In this document: positions 42,105 through 50,461 of the stretch, piece after piece
Layout of the letters: the number at the start of each line of letters is the position of its first letter
How positions within the stretch are numbered: position 1 is the stretch's first letter
Assembly (NCBI RefSeq): GCF_000729995.1
Contig: NZ_JNFG01000041.1
Location: forward strand, 1 to 54,179
Direction of reading: 5' to 3'
DNA from: Caballeronia sordidicola
Lineage (GTDB): Bacteria > Pseudomonadota > Gammaproteobacteria > Burkholderiales > Burkholderiaceae
DNA length: 54,179 bases
Notes under the pieces: generated by a model
What the model saw: only the letters and a program-made list of their open reading frames with translations
What the model was told of the DNA's origin: nothing
The model's database searches: none
Program-made: the position numbers and the translations under genes

Positions 42105-42968
42105 CTACGCCCTTTCAATCAACGATTGCAACACCGTATCGAGCGGCACACGGCCTTTGCGCACTTCGTTTTCAGCGCCTTCGAAGCAGATCCATTCTTC
42201 ATTGAAGCCATCGATCATTTGCATGCGCGGCGTCGGGTTTTTCATCCCTTGCGAGCGGAACAGGTCTTCCCACGTGTCGCGCGGCACGATGGTCATGCTG
42301 ACGTCTCGACCTAGCAAACGTGCGAAGCTCTCAGCAATCTTGTCGGGCGAAATACGCTGCGGTCCTTCCAGTTCGACAATGCGGTGCCCCGTCCACGATT
42401 CGCGCAGCAGTTCTGCTGCGACGCGGCCGATATCGGCGGTGGCGACCATCGGCACAAGTTTATCGAGCGGCTGCAAGAAGCTGGGCACGATGCCCGATTC
42501 GCGTGCAGGTGTCACATCCCATGCAGCGTTTTCTATGAACCATGCAGCGCGCAGGAAAGCCACGGGCATTGGCAGCGTACCCAGTTCCTGCTCGAGGATT
42601 TGCAGCTGGTTCAACAGGTTCGGCTGCGTGGCTTGTGCGCCGATCGTGGACAGCACGACCACCCTGGACGGTTTGGCGGCTGCGAGCGCGGCCCGCAACG
42701 TGGCGATAGTCTTGCGTGCTTCGGGAAAGCCCGGCGTAGGGTCGAACGTCGGCGGCAGCAGGACAAACACGCCTTCCGTGCCTTCGAATGCGTGCTGCAA
42801 TGCCTGTTGGTCGTTGACGTCGGCAAGTGCGACTTCGCAGCCCTGCTTCGCCCAAACCTCGCCCTTCGCTGCGTCGCGAACGACGGCGCGGACTTCGAGG
42901 CCGGCGGCCAACAACAAACGCGCAACAACGCCCCCAACCTGCCCTGTGATCCCGGTCACTGCGATCAT
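42105..42968 (-). CDS. NmrA-like NAD(P)-binding protein
   Basis: A 287-residue atypical SDR of the NmrA/quinone-reductase-like group. It starts with MIAVTGITGQVGGVVARLLL, the GxxGxxG nucleotide site, and includes VFVLLPPTF, RVVVLSTIGAQ and LRAAWFIEN, typical of this group. Such proteins bind NAD(P) and act as redox sensors or quinone reductases. GGAGAG lies five bases before the ATG at 42968; the frame stays open to 43094 without support. First gene of a two-gene unit with the SDR at 41288-42040. Confidence 0.87.
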   Translation of the reverse strand: MIAVTGITGQVGGVVARLLLAAGLEVRAVVRDAAKGEVWAKQGCEVALADVNDQQALQHAFEGTEGVFVLLPPTFDPTPGFPEARKTIATLRAALAAAKPSRVVVLSTIGAQATQPNLLNQLQILEQELGTLPMPVAFLRAAWFIENAAWDVTPARESGIVPSFLQPLDKLVPMVATADIGRVAAELLRESWTGHRIVELEGPQRISPDKIAESFARLLGRDVSMTIVPRDTWEDLFRSQGMKNPTPRMQMIDGFNEEWICFEGAENEVRKGRVPLDTVLQSLIERA

Positions 42969-43173
42969 GGTTTCTCTCCAGAAAATTAGGCAGCGAGCGC
43001 TGCGTTGGAGAGGATTGTGTTCGACAGAACCCCGATTGACGATAGCCCGGCTGTCATTACATTCATGACATAAGGGCATTGATAACGAGCGCAACGATGA
43101 TCCGCAGGTATTGCCGAGTTGCAGCCTCGAGATGACGTACGCGAACTCACACGCGGATTCGCGTTGTGCTTAC

Positions 43174-43212
43174 AAACTAAAAAACCGTTCCAGCGTTAGC
43201 TGAAACGGCTTT
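43174..43212 (-). terminator. Rho-independent terminator after YceI gene
   Basis: On the minus strand the stem pairs GCCGTTTCAGC with GCTGGAACGGT (one mismatch) around a TAAC loop and is followed by TTTTTTAG. It lies about 55 bp after the stop of the YceI gene at 43267. Confidence 0.75.
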
Positions 43213-43266
43213 TCTATCCTGAACGATAGGCGCGACGACCTCCACGCCAGCATTCTTCCGCGGAAG

Positions 43267-43851
43267 TTACTGCTTCACGCCTTCGGCTTGAATATGCAGC
43301 GTCGTCTTCATCTTGAAGCCGTATGCCTTGCCGTAGTCCACGCCGAAGTCGCCGCGATCGAACGTTGCCGTCGATTCCGTGCCGCACACTTCTTTCTTCA
43401 GCATCGGGTTCGTGAAGCACTTGAACGATTCGATCTTCAGGTTCAGCGGCTTCGTCACGCCATGCAGCGTCAGCTCGCCGATCACTTCAACCGGCACGTC
43501 GCCCTTGAACTTCATCGACGTGCCCTTGTAGGTCGCCGTCGGGAACTTGTCGGCGTCGAAGAATTGCGCGCTCTTCAGTTCGCCGTTCAGCTTGTCGTTG
43601 CCGATATCAATCGACGTCATGTCGATGGTCGCGTCCAGCGTGCCCTTCTTGGCCGCGCGATCGATCGTCACCGTGCCGCTGCTCTTGTCGAACTTGCCGC
43701 GCCAGACCGAGATGCCGCCGAAGTGGTCGGTCTCGAAGCTCGGGTACGTGTGGTTCGGGTCGAGCTGATACGTGACTTCTTCAGCCATCGCGTTGAACGA
43801 AAGGGCCGCGAAAAGCGCGCCGGCGGCTGCAATCAGAAGGTTCTTTTTCAT
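43267..43851 (-). CDS. YceI-family periplasmic protein
   Basis: A 194-residue secreted lipocalin-like protein. The signal peptide MKKNLLIAAAGALFAALSFNAMA is clear. The YceI fold shows YQLDPNHTYPSFETDHFGG at the start, DKFPTATYKGTSMKF, VIGELTLHGVTKPLNLK and RGDFGVDYG. YceI proteins bind polyisoprenoids or quinone-like lipids and are induced at high pH or osmolarity in E. coli. Here the paralogue lies 60 bp upstream, so both are probably one transcript. No cytochrome b561 gene is adjacent, unlike in E. coli. Confidence 0.92.
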   Translation of the reverse strand: MKKNLLIAAAGALFAALSFNAMAEEVTYQLDPNHTYPSFETDHFGGISVWRGKFDKSSGTVTIDRAAKKGTLDATIDMTSIDIGNDKLNGELKSAQFFDADKFPTATYKGTSMKFKGDVPVEVIGELTLHGVTKPLNLKIESFKCFTNPMLKKEVCGTESTATFDRGDFGVDYGKAYGFKMKTTLHIQAEGVKQ

Positions 43852-43911
43852 GAGTTTTCCAGGATGAATGTGATGATCGATGAGCGTTTATTTCTTGGCT
43901 TATCGCGTGAG

Positions 43912-44472
43912 TTATTTCTTGGCCGCGACGAGGTGAAACTTGATGACAACCTCATCGGCGACGACCGAGGTGTCTTTCCATTCGCCCGAGCCGACATCGA
44001 ACTGCGTGCGTTTGATGGGCAATGAGCCATCAAAGGTTTGCGTTGCACCCTGGCTCGTGACGGTGACCGGCACGGTGACGTTCTGCGACTTGCCCTTGAT
44101 GGTCAGCTTGCCGCTGACGTTGAACTTGGTCCCGCCAGCCGGCGCGATGGCCGTTGAAACAAAAGTGGCGGTCGGGAAATGGGCCGTATCGAACCAGTCC
44201 TTGTCGGTCGCCTGCTTGTTGTAGCTGTCATCGCCGAGATCGTAGCTTCCCGTATCGATGGTGAGATTTGCGCTACCTGCCGCCGGCTTGGCCGGATCGA
44301 AGTCGAGTTGCGCGGTGAACTTCTTGAACTTGCCTTCGACCGGCACGTTCATTTGCTTCGATGTCGCCGTGACCGTGCTTTTGGTCGTGTCGACCTGGGC
44401 TTGAGCGGCGCTGGCGAATAAAGCGGTGGCGGCGGAAGCCGCTAGTAACCATCGGTACAAGGGTGTTTGCAT
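43912..44472 (-). CDS. YceI-family periplasmic protein
   Basis: A 186-residue YceI paralogue. The signal peptide LYRWLLAASAATALFASAAQA ends near residue 25. The core reads STVTATSKQMNVPVEGKFKK, DTAHFPTATFVSTA and GKLTIKGKSQNVTVPV. I chose the ATG at 44472; the frame is open to 44535. It is more diverged than its neighbour, so the two probably bind different lipids. First gene of the YceI pair. Confidence 0.9.
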   Translation of the reverse strand: MQTPLYRWLLAASAATALFASAAQAQVDTTKSTVTATSKQMNVPVEGKFKKFTAQLDFDPAKPAAGSANLTIDTGSYDLGDDSYNKQATDKDWFDTAHFPTATFVSTAIAPAGGTKFNVSGKLTIKGKSQNVTVPVTVTSQGATQTFDGSLPIKRTQFDVGSGEWKDTSVVADEVVIKFHLVAAKK

Positions 44473-44630
44473 ATCAGGCTTAGGGTCGTAATCGATACGG
44501 CATGGTATGCGAGCTGATATGCGGCGGATAGCCACGCCGCAAGGAAAGATTGTTCTACGGGTGAGGGTAATGGAGAAACTGACAATAAAACCCGATCAGC
44601 TTCCGCTGAAACAAAACCGCTAAAACCAAC

Positions 44631-44679
44631 AAAAAAAACGCAGCGCAAAAGGATCATCCAGCAATCCCTTCGCACTGCG
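44631..44679 (-). terminator. Probable terminator of the sugar ABC operon
   Basis: On the minus strand CGCAGTGCGAAGG pairs with CCTTTTGCGCTGCG, allowing a few G-U pairs and one bulge, and is followed by eight T. It lies about 47 bp after the stop of the binding-protein gene at 44726. Confidence 0.7.
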
Positions 44680-44725
44680 CATCGCCTGCCTGGGCCTGAC
44701 CTTAAAGCCCAGCGACCACCAACGC

Positions 44726-45670
44726 TCAATACAACACGTTCTTCGCCACCGGCAGATCAATATTCCCCTTGTCGACCATGACGACACCCGTATCGACAAA
44801 CTTCGGCGGCGCCTTCTTCTCAATCACGCCAATCACCGTCTGAATGCCCTTGTAGCCCATCTGATACGAGCCTTGCACGGCTATCGCCTGGATCGTGCCG
44901 TCCTTCACGAAGTTCTGCAGATCCGAATTACCGTCGAATCCAACCGCAATCACCTTGCCCGCCTTACCCGACTGCGCCAGCGCGCGGCCCATCCCCACAG
45001 CCGTCGGCTCGTTCGCCCCGAAAATACCCTTCAGGTCGGGATTGGCGGCAAGCACGTCGGTCGTCTGATTCAACGCGTTCGCCATTTGCGATTGCGAGTA
45101 GTACGGTCCGACCACCTGCAACTTCGAATGCGCCGCCAGATACTTGCGGAACCCGCCAACGCGCCCCACTTCGGACCCCGCACCGGCCACATAGGACATC
45201 AACGCAATCTTGCCCGTCTGCCCCACCCGCGAGATCAACGCTTGAGCGCACATCTCGCCGGCCTTCTCGTTGTCGGTGGACAGGAAAGCCTGGTAATACG
45301 GCTTGCCCGAATCGGACAAGGCCGAATCAATGATCACCACCGGAATATGCGCTTCCCATGCCTTCTTCACAGCCGGCACCAGCGCGTCCGGATCCGACGC
45401 CGCCAGCACGATCCCCGCAACCTTCCGGTTCACCGCGTTCTCAACCATGTTCACCTCGGCGGCTATGTCGGATTCGGCAGCCGGGCCCTGGAAGGTCATC
45501 GTGTAACCCTTCTCCTTGGCCAGTGCCGCTGTCGCGCCCTTGTTGACGTTCTGCCAGTAGTTCGAATCGGCGCTCTTCACGATCACGGCAATCTCGCCAC
45601 CCGCTGCAAACGCGCTGCTTGCAGCGACGGCAAGCACAGCGGTGAACATCGCCTTCGTAGTCAGTTTCAT
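44726..45670 (-). CDS. Ribose-type sugar ABC transporter substrate-binding protein
   Basis: Periplasmic-binding protein type 1, 314 residues. The signal peptide MKLTTKAMFTAVLAVAASSAFA is followed by EIAVIVKSADSNYWQNVNKGA, typical of the RbsB family. Later motifs VAGIVLAASDPDALVPAVKKA and VIAVGFDGNSDLQNFVKDG complete the two-lobe fold. The ATG at 45670 has AGGAG eight bases upstream. Last gene of the ATPase-permease-binding protein operon. The ligand is a sugar or polyol; the FadR-type regulator beside it does not reveal which. Confidence 0.92.
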   Translation of the reverse strand: MKLTTKAMFTAVLAVAASSAFAAGGEIAVIVKSADSNYWQNVNKGATAALAKEKGYTMTFQGPAAESDIAAEVNMVENAVNRKVAGIVLAASDPDALVPAVKKAWEAHIPVVIIDSALSDSGKPYYQAFLSTDNEKAGEMCAQALISRVGQTGKIALMSYVAGAGSEVGRVGGFRKYLAAHSKLQVVGPYYSQSQMANALNQTTDVLAANPDLKGIFGANEPTAVGMGRALAQSGKAGKVIAVGFDGNSDLQNFVKDGTIQAIAVQGSYQMGYKGIQTVIGVIEKKAPPKFVDTGVVMVDKGNIDLPVAKNVLY

Positions 45671-45769
45671 GTCTCGCTCCTGTTGATTTTGCAACACCCC
45701 GTTGGACCCTCGCTTTTTTCTACATCGTCTCTTCTACATCGCGAACGCTCAAGACGCGTTCGATGAAAC

Positions 45770-46798
45770 TCATCTCCGGTTCCGGATCTGGTCAATCCAC
45801 ACCGTCCCCAAGATAACCAGGCCGATGATGATCTGCTGGATGAAACTCGATACCCCATTCATGTTCAGCCCGTTGCGCAAGATGCCGATCACGAACGCGC
45901 CTATCGCCGTGCCGGAGATGGTGCCTACTCCGCCCATCAGCGACGTGCCGCCAATCACCGCGCTTGCGATGGCATCGAGTTCGTACATCACGCCTTCGTT
46001 CGGCTGCGCCGTCACCAGTCGCGACATCAGCACGCACCCGGTCAAACCCGCAAGCGCGCCGGACAATACATAGGTGAAGAGCTTCACGCGATTCACATTC
46101 ACGCCCGACAGCCGCGCCGCTTCTGCATTCGATCCCACCGCATAGATGTGCCGCCCAAGCGAGGTGCGGCTGAGCATAATGGCGACCAGCACCGCCAGCA
46201 CGACCATGATGATCACGGGATACGGAATGCCGGGAAACACGATGTCGGGGAAGCCGTCCGAGCCCATGCGGACCACGCGAAACAGCGAGCCGTTGCCGAG
46301 TTCAGCGAAGGAATCGCCAAGTCCCGAGACCGGCCGCGCACCGGTAATCTGCAACGCCACGCCGCGCGCAACGAGCATCATGCCCAGCGTGGCGATGAAC
46401 GGCGGCAAGCCCATGCGCGTCACGAACAACCCATTAAACGCGCCGCAGATCGCGCCCACGACCACGCCGCCGAGCATGCCAATCGGCACAGGCACGCCGG
46501 CTTTCACGAGCATCGCGGCGACCACGCCGGACAGCGCGAGCACCGACCCGACCGACAGATCGATGCCACCAGTAATGATCACGCACGTCGCGCCGAGGCC
46601 GAGATAAGCGATGGACGTCACCTGCAACGCCACGGTCATGCCGTTGCCGAGCGACATGAACGCGTTGCTGGTCGCCGAGAACACGACCACGAGCATTACG
46701 AGGCTTCCCAGCGCCGCGAACTTCTGGATCAGGTCCTTGCGTCGTTCACGAGCGCGGGCACGGTCGGCGTGCGCCGGGTCGGTAGTCATCTCAAGCAT
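45770..46798 (-). CDS. Ribose-type sugar ABC transporter permease
   Basis: Inner-membrane permease of the RbsC family, 342 residues, with about ten hydrophobic segments. The hallmark ITGGIDLSVGSVLALSG lies near residue 80, and IGGTSLMGGVGTISGTAIGA near 290. The start overlaps the ATPase stop by 8 bp; an alternative ATG three codons in (MTTDP) is possible. It forms a homodimeric channel with the adjacent ATPase. Confidence 0.93.
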   Translation of the reverse strand: MLEMTTDPAHADRARARERRKDLIQKFAALGSLVMLVVVFSATSNAFMSLGNGMTVALQVTSIAYLGLGATCVIITGGIDLSVGSVLALSGVVAAMLVKAGVPVPIGMLGGVVVGAICGAFNGLFVTRMGLPPFIATLGMMLVARGVALQITGARPVSGLGDSFAELGNGSLFRVVRMGSDGFPDIVFPGIPYPVIIMVVLAVLVAIMLSRTSLGRHIYAVGSNAEAARLSGVNVNRVKLFTYVLSGALAGLTGCVLMSRLVTAQPNEGVMYELDAIASAVIGGTSLMGGVGTISGTAIGAFVIGILRNGLNMNGVSSFIQQIIIGLVILGTVWIDQIRNRR

Positions 46799-48371
46799 GG
46801 GCGGTCCGTCCTGATGCGTAGTGCATGATTTCTTCCTGATTGGTTTTGCGGGTCTCGAGCACGCCCGCTATCTGGCCTTCATGAAACACGGCCACGCGGT
46901 CTGTCATGCCCATGATTTCGGGCAACTCCGAGCTGATCAATACAACGCCGATGCCCTGCGCCGCGAGCCGGTCCATGAGTTCATAGATCGCGTATTTCGC
47001 ACCGACGTCGATGCCGCGCGTGGGTTCATCGAAGAACAGGATCTTCGATTCGCGGAACAGCCATTTGCTGATCACGACTTTTTGCTGATTACCGCCCGAA
47101 AGATTGCGCGTGATCTGGTTCACGCTCGGCGTACGAATGCCCAGCGCATCGACATATTTGCGCGCAACCTTCGCCTCCTCTTCGAAGCGGATAAACCCGC
47201 CCGCGCCCGACACGGCTTCGACGTTCGCGAGCGTGATGTTCTTCGCGACCGTCATCTGCAGCGCGAGACCATTGCCCTTGCGATCCTCCGACAGATACGC
47301 AATGCCGTTGCGGATCGCATCGATGGGTGAATGGATCGAGAGGCGCTTGCCTTGCAACTGGACTTCGCCTGCTTCAACCGGATCGGCGCCGAATACCGCG
47401 CGCGCCACTTCAGTGCGCCCCGAGCCCATTAATCCGGCAAACCCGAGGATTTCCCCGCGACGCAATTCGAAACTCACCGGCCCGAACACATCGCGACGCG
47501 TGAGGCCGTTCACGCTCAGCAGAACTTCATTCGTCGGCTGCGATTTGCGTTCGGGAAAGACATCGTCCAGATCGCGGCCGACCATATGCGAGACCACTTG
47601 CTCGATGGTGGTGGCGGCGAAGTCATCGGTGGAAATGGTGCGGCCGTCGCGCAGCACGGTGACGCGATCGGCGATCTCGGCCAACTCGTCCAGCCGATGC
47701 GAGATATAGACAATGCCCACGCCCGCCTCGCGCAATTCCTTGATGATCCGGAACAAATGCACAGTCTCGGATTCAGTCAGCGACGACGTGGGTTCGTCCA
47801 TGATCAAGAGGCGCGCGTTGAGCGACAGCGCCTTGGCGATCTCGATCATCTGCTGCTGCGCGACCGACAACGATCCCACCAGCGTGCGCGGTTTCAGCGG
47901 CAGGCCGATCCGATCGAGCGCAGTTTGGGAATCAGCAGCCAGACGCGCCCGGTCGATGAAAATTCCGCGCTTGGGCTCCCGCGCCAGAAAGATATTCTCC
48001 GCGATGGACAAGTGCGGGATCAGGTTCAGTTCCTGGTGAATGATCGCGATGCCCGCCGCCTGCGCCTCGAGCGTGGACGCGAAGTGATGCTCGCGGCCGT
48101 CGATGTAGATCTCACCCTCGTCCGGCCGATATTGGCCGCTGACGATCTTCATCAGCGTCGACTTGCCCGCGCCGTTTTCACCGCAAATGGCATGCACTTC
48201 GCCTGCGCGGACGTCGAAGCTGACGTTTTGCAGCGCAATCACGCCCGGGAAGCGCTTGCCAACGCTGTTCAGGCGCAGCAAGGGCTCGTCCGGCATGGCG
48301 TGCGGGCCGGTTGCACGTGGCTCGGCGCGTGGCGCGATATGCGCCGCGCCCTGTTGGGCTGCCGCGTTCAT
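46791..48371 (-). CDS. Ribose-type sugar ABC transporter double ATPase
   Basis: RbsA-type ATPase with two fused nucleotide-binding domains, 526 residues. The first has GENGAGKSTLMKI, LSVAQQQMIEIAKAL and LLIMDEPTSSL. The second has a degenerate Walker A (GLMGSGRTE), LSGGNQQKVVISKWL and ILFFDEPTRGIDVGAK, the usual asymmetry of this family. I chose the ATG at 48371 with GAGG upstream; the frame is open to 48503, but that part is non-homologous. First gene of the importer operon. Confidence 0.92.
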   Translation of the reverse strand: MNAAAQQGAAHIAPRAEPRATGPHAMPDEPLLRLNSVGKRFPGVIALQNVSFDVRAGEVHAICGENGAGKSTLMKIVSGQYRPDEGEIYIDGREHHFASTLEAQAAGIAIIHQELNLIPHLSIAENIFLAREPKRGIFIDRARLAADSQTALDRIGLPLKPRTLVGSLSVAQQQMIEIAKALSLNARLLIMDEPTSSLTESETVHLFRIIKELREAGVGIVYISHRLDELAEIADRVTVLRDGRTISTDDFAATTIEQVVSHMVGRDLDDVFPERKSQPTNEVLLSVNGLTRRDVFGPVSFELRRGEILGFAGLMGSGRTEVARAVFGADPVEAGEVQLQGKRLSIHSPIDAIRNGIAYLSEDRKGNGLALQMTVAKNITLANVEAVSGAGGFIRFEEEAKVARKYVDALGIRTPSVNQITRNLSGGNQQKVVISKWLFRESKILFFDEPTRGIDVGAKYAIYELMDRLAAQGIGVVLISSELPEIMGMTDRVAVFHEGQIAGVLETRKTNQEEIMHYASGRTAHA

Positions 48372-48474
48372 CGCTGGGCCTCGTCGACTCGTATGAGCAT
48401 TTGCACGGGCGTTGTCTCCTCGGCGGGGTCTCTCAGTTTTGGGGATGGCGCCGCTCATCGTTCCGGCGCCAAAG

Positions 48475-48485
48475 TGGTCAAGCCA
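48475..48485. promoter_or_regulatory. Operator-like site TGGTCAAGCCA, copy 1
   Basis: TGGTCAAGCCA, flanked to read GTGGTCAAGCCAA, carries TGG/CCA half sites around five bases. It lies 104 bp upstream of the ATPase start. An exact copy is at 48609-48619, so both divergent promoters have one. Likely bound by the GntR regulator encoded next to it. Confidence 0.5.
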
Positions 48486-48608
48486 ATTTTTGTCTTTCAG
48501 CATGTGGCCTTACCTGTTGTGAATGATAATGGCGTTAGGCCTGCTATGGAATCGCGGTATTTACCCTTATATTCTTTGCCATGCCGATCGAGCGATCCTG
48601 AAAGCAAT

Positions 48609-48619
48609 TGGTCAAGCCA
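48609..48619. promoter_or_regulatory. Operator-like site TGGTCAAGCCA, copy 2
   Basis: Exact copy of the site at 48475-48485, here flanked as TTGGTCAAGCCAC, 30 bp before the GntR regulator start. This suggests autoregulation together with control of the divergent importer operon. Confidence 0.5.
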
Positions 48620-48648
48620 CCTTACACTTCGATCCCTGCCCGACGCCC

Positions 48649-49341
48649 ATGACGACATCTGTAAAACCGGTTGAAACGCGACGGCTGTATCAAACCATCG
48701 CTGACCAGATCAACACGCTGATCCGCCTCGGCAGCTTTCAGGCGGGTTCGCGCCTGCCGCCGGAACGTGAGCTTGCGCAGCAGTTGGGGGTGTCGCGGCC
48801 ATCGTTGCGCGAAGCATTGATCGCGCTCGAAATTCGCGGTCAGGTCGAGATCCGGATGGGCTCGGGCGTGTATGTCTGCGAAGGCAGCGCCGAAGAGCCG
48901 CCGCTGACCTCCATGGGTGAAAGCCCTACCGAGTTGATGCAGGCACGTGCGGCGATCGAAGGAAGCGTCATCGTGCTGGCTTGCACACGGCTCACGGCGG
49001 AAGGCATGGCACGCCTGCAAAAGAGCGTGGACTCGATGCGCGAGTTGATCGCGCAAGGACGTTCGCCGCTGGAACCGGACCGGCTGTTCCATATAACCCT
49101 GGCTGAAATCGCGGGGAATTCAGTGCTGACCCGGCTGGTCGGAGAGTTATTCGATGGCCGTAACGACCCAATCGCAGCCAAGGTGAGCGGACTCGCGGAA
49201 AACATCACAACCTGGGGCGTCGCGCTGTCCGAGCACGAACGGATCTTGAGGTCGCTGGAAGCGCGCGACCCGATTGCCGCGCAGGCAGCCATTCGGTCGC
49301 ATTTGAAAGCGTCGGAAGAGCGCTGGGTGGGCGGCGTTTAA
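48649..49341 (+). CDS. GntR-family (FadR subfamily) transcriptional regulator
   Basis: A 230-residue regulator. The winged helix reads RLYQTIADQINTLI, then AGSRLPPERELAQQLGVSRPSLREAL, then IEIRMGSGVYV, a classical GntR N terminus. The C-terminal FCD domain has LFHITLAEIAGNSVL, with metal-site histidines typical of FadR-type sugar-acid sensors. Divergent from the sugar importer, hence its probable repressor. I chose the ATG at 48649 (MTTSVKP); the frame is open from 48523. Confidence 0.92.
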   Translation: MTTSVKPVETRRLYQTIADQINTLIRLGSFQAGSRLPPERELAQQLGVSRPSLREALIALEIRGQVEIRMGSGVYVCEGSAEEPPLTSMGESPTELMQARAAIEGSVIVLACTRLTAEGMARLQKSVDSMRELIAQGRSPLEPDRLFHITLAEIAGNSVLTRLVGELFDGRNDPIAAKVSGLAENITTWGVALSEHERILRSLEARDPIAAQAAIRSHLKASEERWVGGV

Positions 49342-49470
49342 GAGTCCGGTCAGCCATACCGTTCGCACAAGCCACTCGCTCGGCCATCCACGACCTCGGC
49401 CCCTATTTTTCAGCCTTTCCCAGTAAGCCTCTTCTGCCACACAGCGCGCTATCATTAATGCAACTACAAA

Positions 49471-49485
49471 TGATAACGATTCGCA
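49471..49485. promoter_or_regulatory. Fur-box-like site without an adjacent gene
   Basis: TGATAACGATTCGCA matches the 7-1-7 Fur consensus TGATAATnATTATCA at 12 of 14 defined positions. The extended 19-mer is AATGATAACGATTCGCATT. No open reading frame starts nearby on either strand, so the iron-controlled transcript, if any, is unknown. Confidence 0.45.
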
Positions 49486-49536
49486 TTAGTGAACAATCTG
49501 TCAGCCAATTTCCAGCTCCCTGTAATTTGTTGATCG

Positions 49537-49593
49537 GCCACGAGACCAAAACATCGCTCGTGGCGCCATTGCTTCCCTGATGGCGCCACGAGC
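49537..49593. other. Mutually exclusive hairpins sharing CTCGTGGC
   Basis: GCCACGAG (49537-49544) can pair with CTCGTGGC (49557-49564). The latter can instead pair, as a 13-bp perfect stem, with 49581-49593. The shared middle arm makes the two stems exclusive, like an attenuator or a structured small RNA. No T tract follows. Confidence 0.45.
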
Positions 49594-49757
49594 ACGCGAT
49601 CACGATCGCCCGCCTCTTTCGTCCATGGCTTTCGTCCATGGCTTTCGTCCGCTATTCACTCGCGCATGACCTTCATATACAAACGGCCCGCTAAAAGCGG
49701 GCCGTAGATGATCAAAAACGTGCTGCGGGAAGCTGGAAATCTGGAAGCTGAAGCCGG

Positions 49758-49795
49758 ATAAAATCAAACGGGCGGACGTTTGAACGCGCCCGTTT
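49758..49795 (-). terminator. Terminator of the 36-residue lysine-rich gene
   Basis: On the minus strand AAACGGGCG pairs perfectly with CGCCCGTTT around 12 bases, followed by GATTTTAT. It lies 44 bp after the stop of the small gene at 49839. Confidence 0.65.
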
Positions 49796-49838
49796 ACAGA
49801 TCTTGCATCACTTCCAAACCCTCACTTCCGGTACTGCA

Positions 49839-49949
49839 TTACTGCCGCTTGGACGCCTCCTTCTTCACTTTCTTCGCTTCTTTCTTTTCTTTCGGCGATT
49901 TGACAGCGACCTTCTTCTCGGTTTTCTTCGCGTCCTGGCTCTTGCTCAT
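49839..49949 (-). CDS. Small lysine-rich hypothetical protein, 36 residues
   Basis: A short gene with a good ribosome-binding site (GGAG, six bases before the ATG) and a terminator shortly after its stop. The product begins MSKSQDAKKTEKK and ends KKVKKEASKRQ; about 40 percent of residues are Lys, with Glu and Ala. It should be highly basic and probably disordered; nucleic-acid or ribosome binding is conceivable, but that is inference. Similar tiny Lys-rich proteins occur in Burkholderiaceae to my recollection, without a known function. Confidence 0.65.
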   Translation of the reverse strand: MSKSQDAKKTEKKVAVKSPKEKKEAKKVKKEASKRQ

Positions 49950-50066
49950 GATGTGCTCCGTGGTTGACCTGACATTATTGCCCGGGCCGCTGCAGTTTGG
50001 GAACATAGGGGACACAAAAATGCGCCACCGGGACTTGCTGCACGACTCCAGGTTAAAACGAAAACA

Positions 50067-50080
50067 AAGCGAAAACGCTT
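50067..50080 (-). terminator. Weak terminator at the end of the 87-residue gene
   Basis: AAGCG/CGCTT form a 5-bp stem around TTTT, followed on the minus strand by a T-rich run (TGTTTTCGTTTT). It overlaps the stop codon of the gene at 50079. Confidence 0.45.
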
Positions 50081-50342
50081 AGTCGATCTTCGAGCGCAGT
50101 TCTTGCGCGCTCACCCTCAACGCCTGATAGCCGGAGCGCGCGTGCTCCGGCAAATCCGGGTCGCCGATAAGCGTGCCCAGCGTCTCGATCACGCTGTAGA
50201 GAATGCCCTTGGCCGCACCTGCAGCCATGACACCCGACGCATAGGAATGATCGACGTGGCTGATGGCGGCATCGAAGTGATCCTGTTCGGGGGGCGCTTC
50301 CGCCGCCGGCTTGACCGGGTTCTCTGTCGAGTTGGGTTCCAT
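50079..50342 (-). CDS. Hypothetical protein, 87 residues
   Basis: A small acidic protein I do not recognise. The N terminus is Pro/Glu-rich (MEPNSTENPVKPAAEAPPEQ). The rest is helical in character: HVDHSYASGVMAAGAAKGILYSVIETLGTLI, then LPEHARSGYQALRVSAQELRSKID. It has no signal peptide and no full membrane helix. AGAGG lies nine bases before the ATG. It is flanked by the small Lys-rich gene and the Rieske oxygenase gene, all on the minus strand but with gaps large enough for separate promoters. Confidence 0.65.
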   Translation of the reverse strand: MEPNSTENPVKPAAEAPPEQDHFDAAISHVDHSYASGVMAAGAAKGILYSVIETLGTLIGDPDLPEHARSGYQALRVSAQELRSKID

Positions 50343-50461
50343 GATGGTCGACCTCTTCTGGTTAATACTTCATGACTGCGACGTCTTGATCAAGACGTTG
50401 GTACTGCGGCAATTTGTCGTGTGCGAGAGTCAGCCGGTGATTGGCCGGCGACCCTTCAAGA

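Larger units (their letters stand above)
49342..49838. other. Intergenic region with Fur-like box and competing hairpins
   Basis: About 500 bp with no gene I can support. It contains a Fur-box-like site (49471-49485), two mutually exclusive stems (49537-49593), a two-copy 14-bp direct repeat (TTTCGTCCATGGCT, about 49617-49645), a 9-bp hairpin (49683-49705) and a terminator (49758-49795). Confidence 0.5.

Noticed and set aside
49403..49639. A 78-residue minus-strand frame spanning the Fur-like box
   Set aside because: No ribosome-binding site or family, and composition unlike neighbouring genes.
49683..49705. Nine-base perfect hairpin ACGGCCCGC/GCGGGCCGT as a terminator
   Set aside because: No T tract on either side and no gene ends close enough; noted only as part of the intergenic region.
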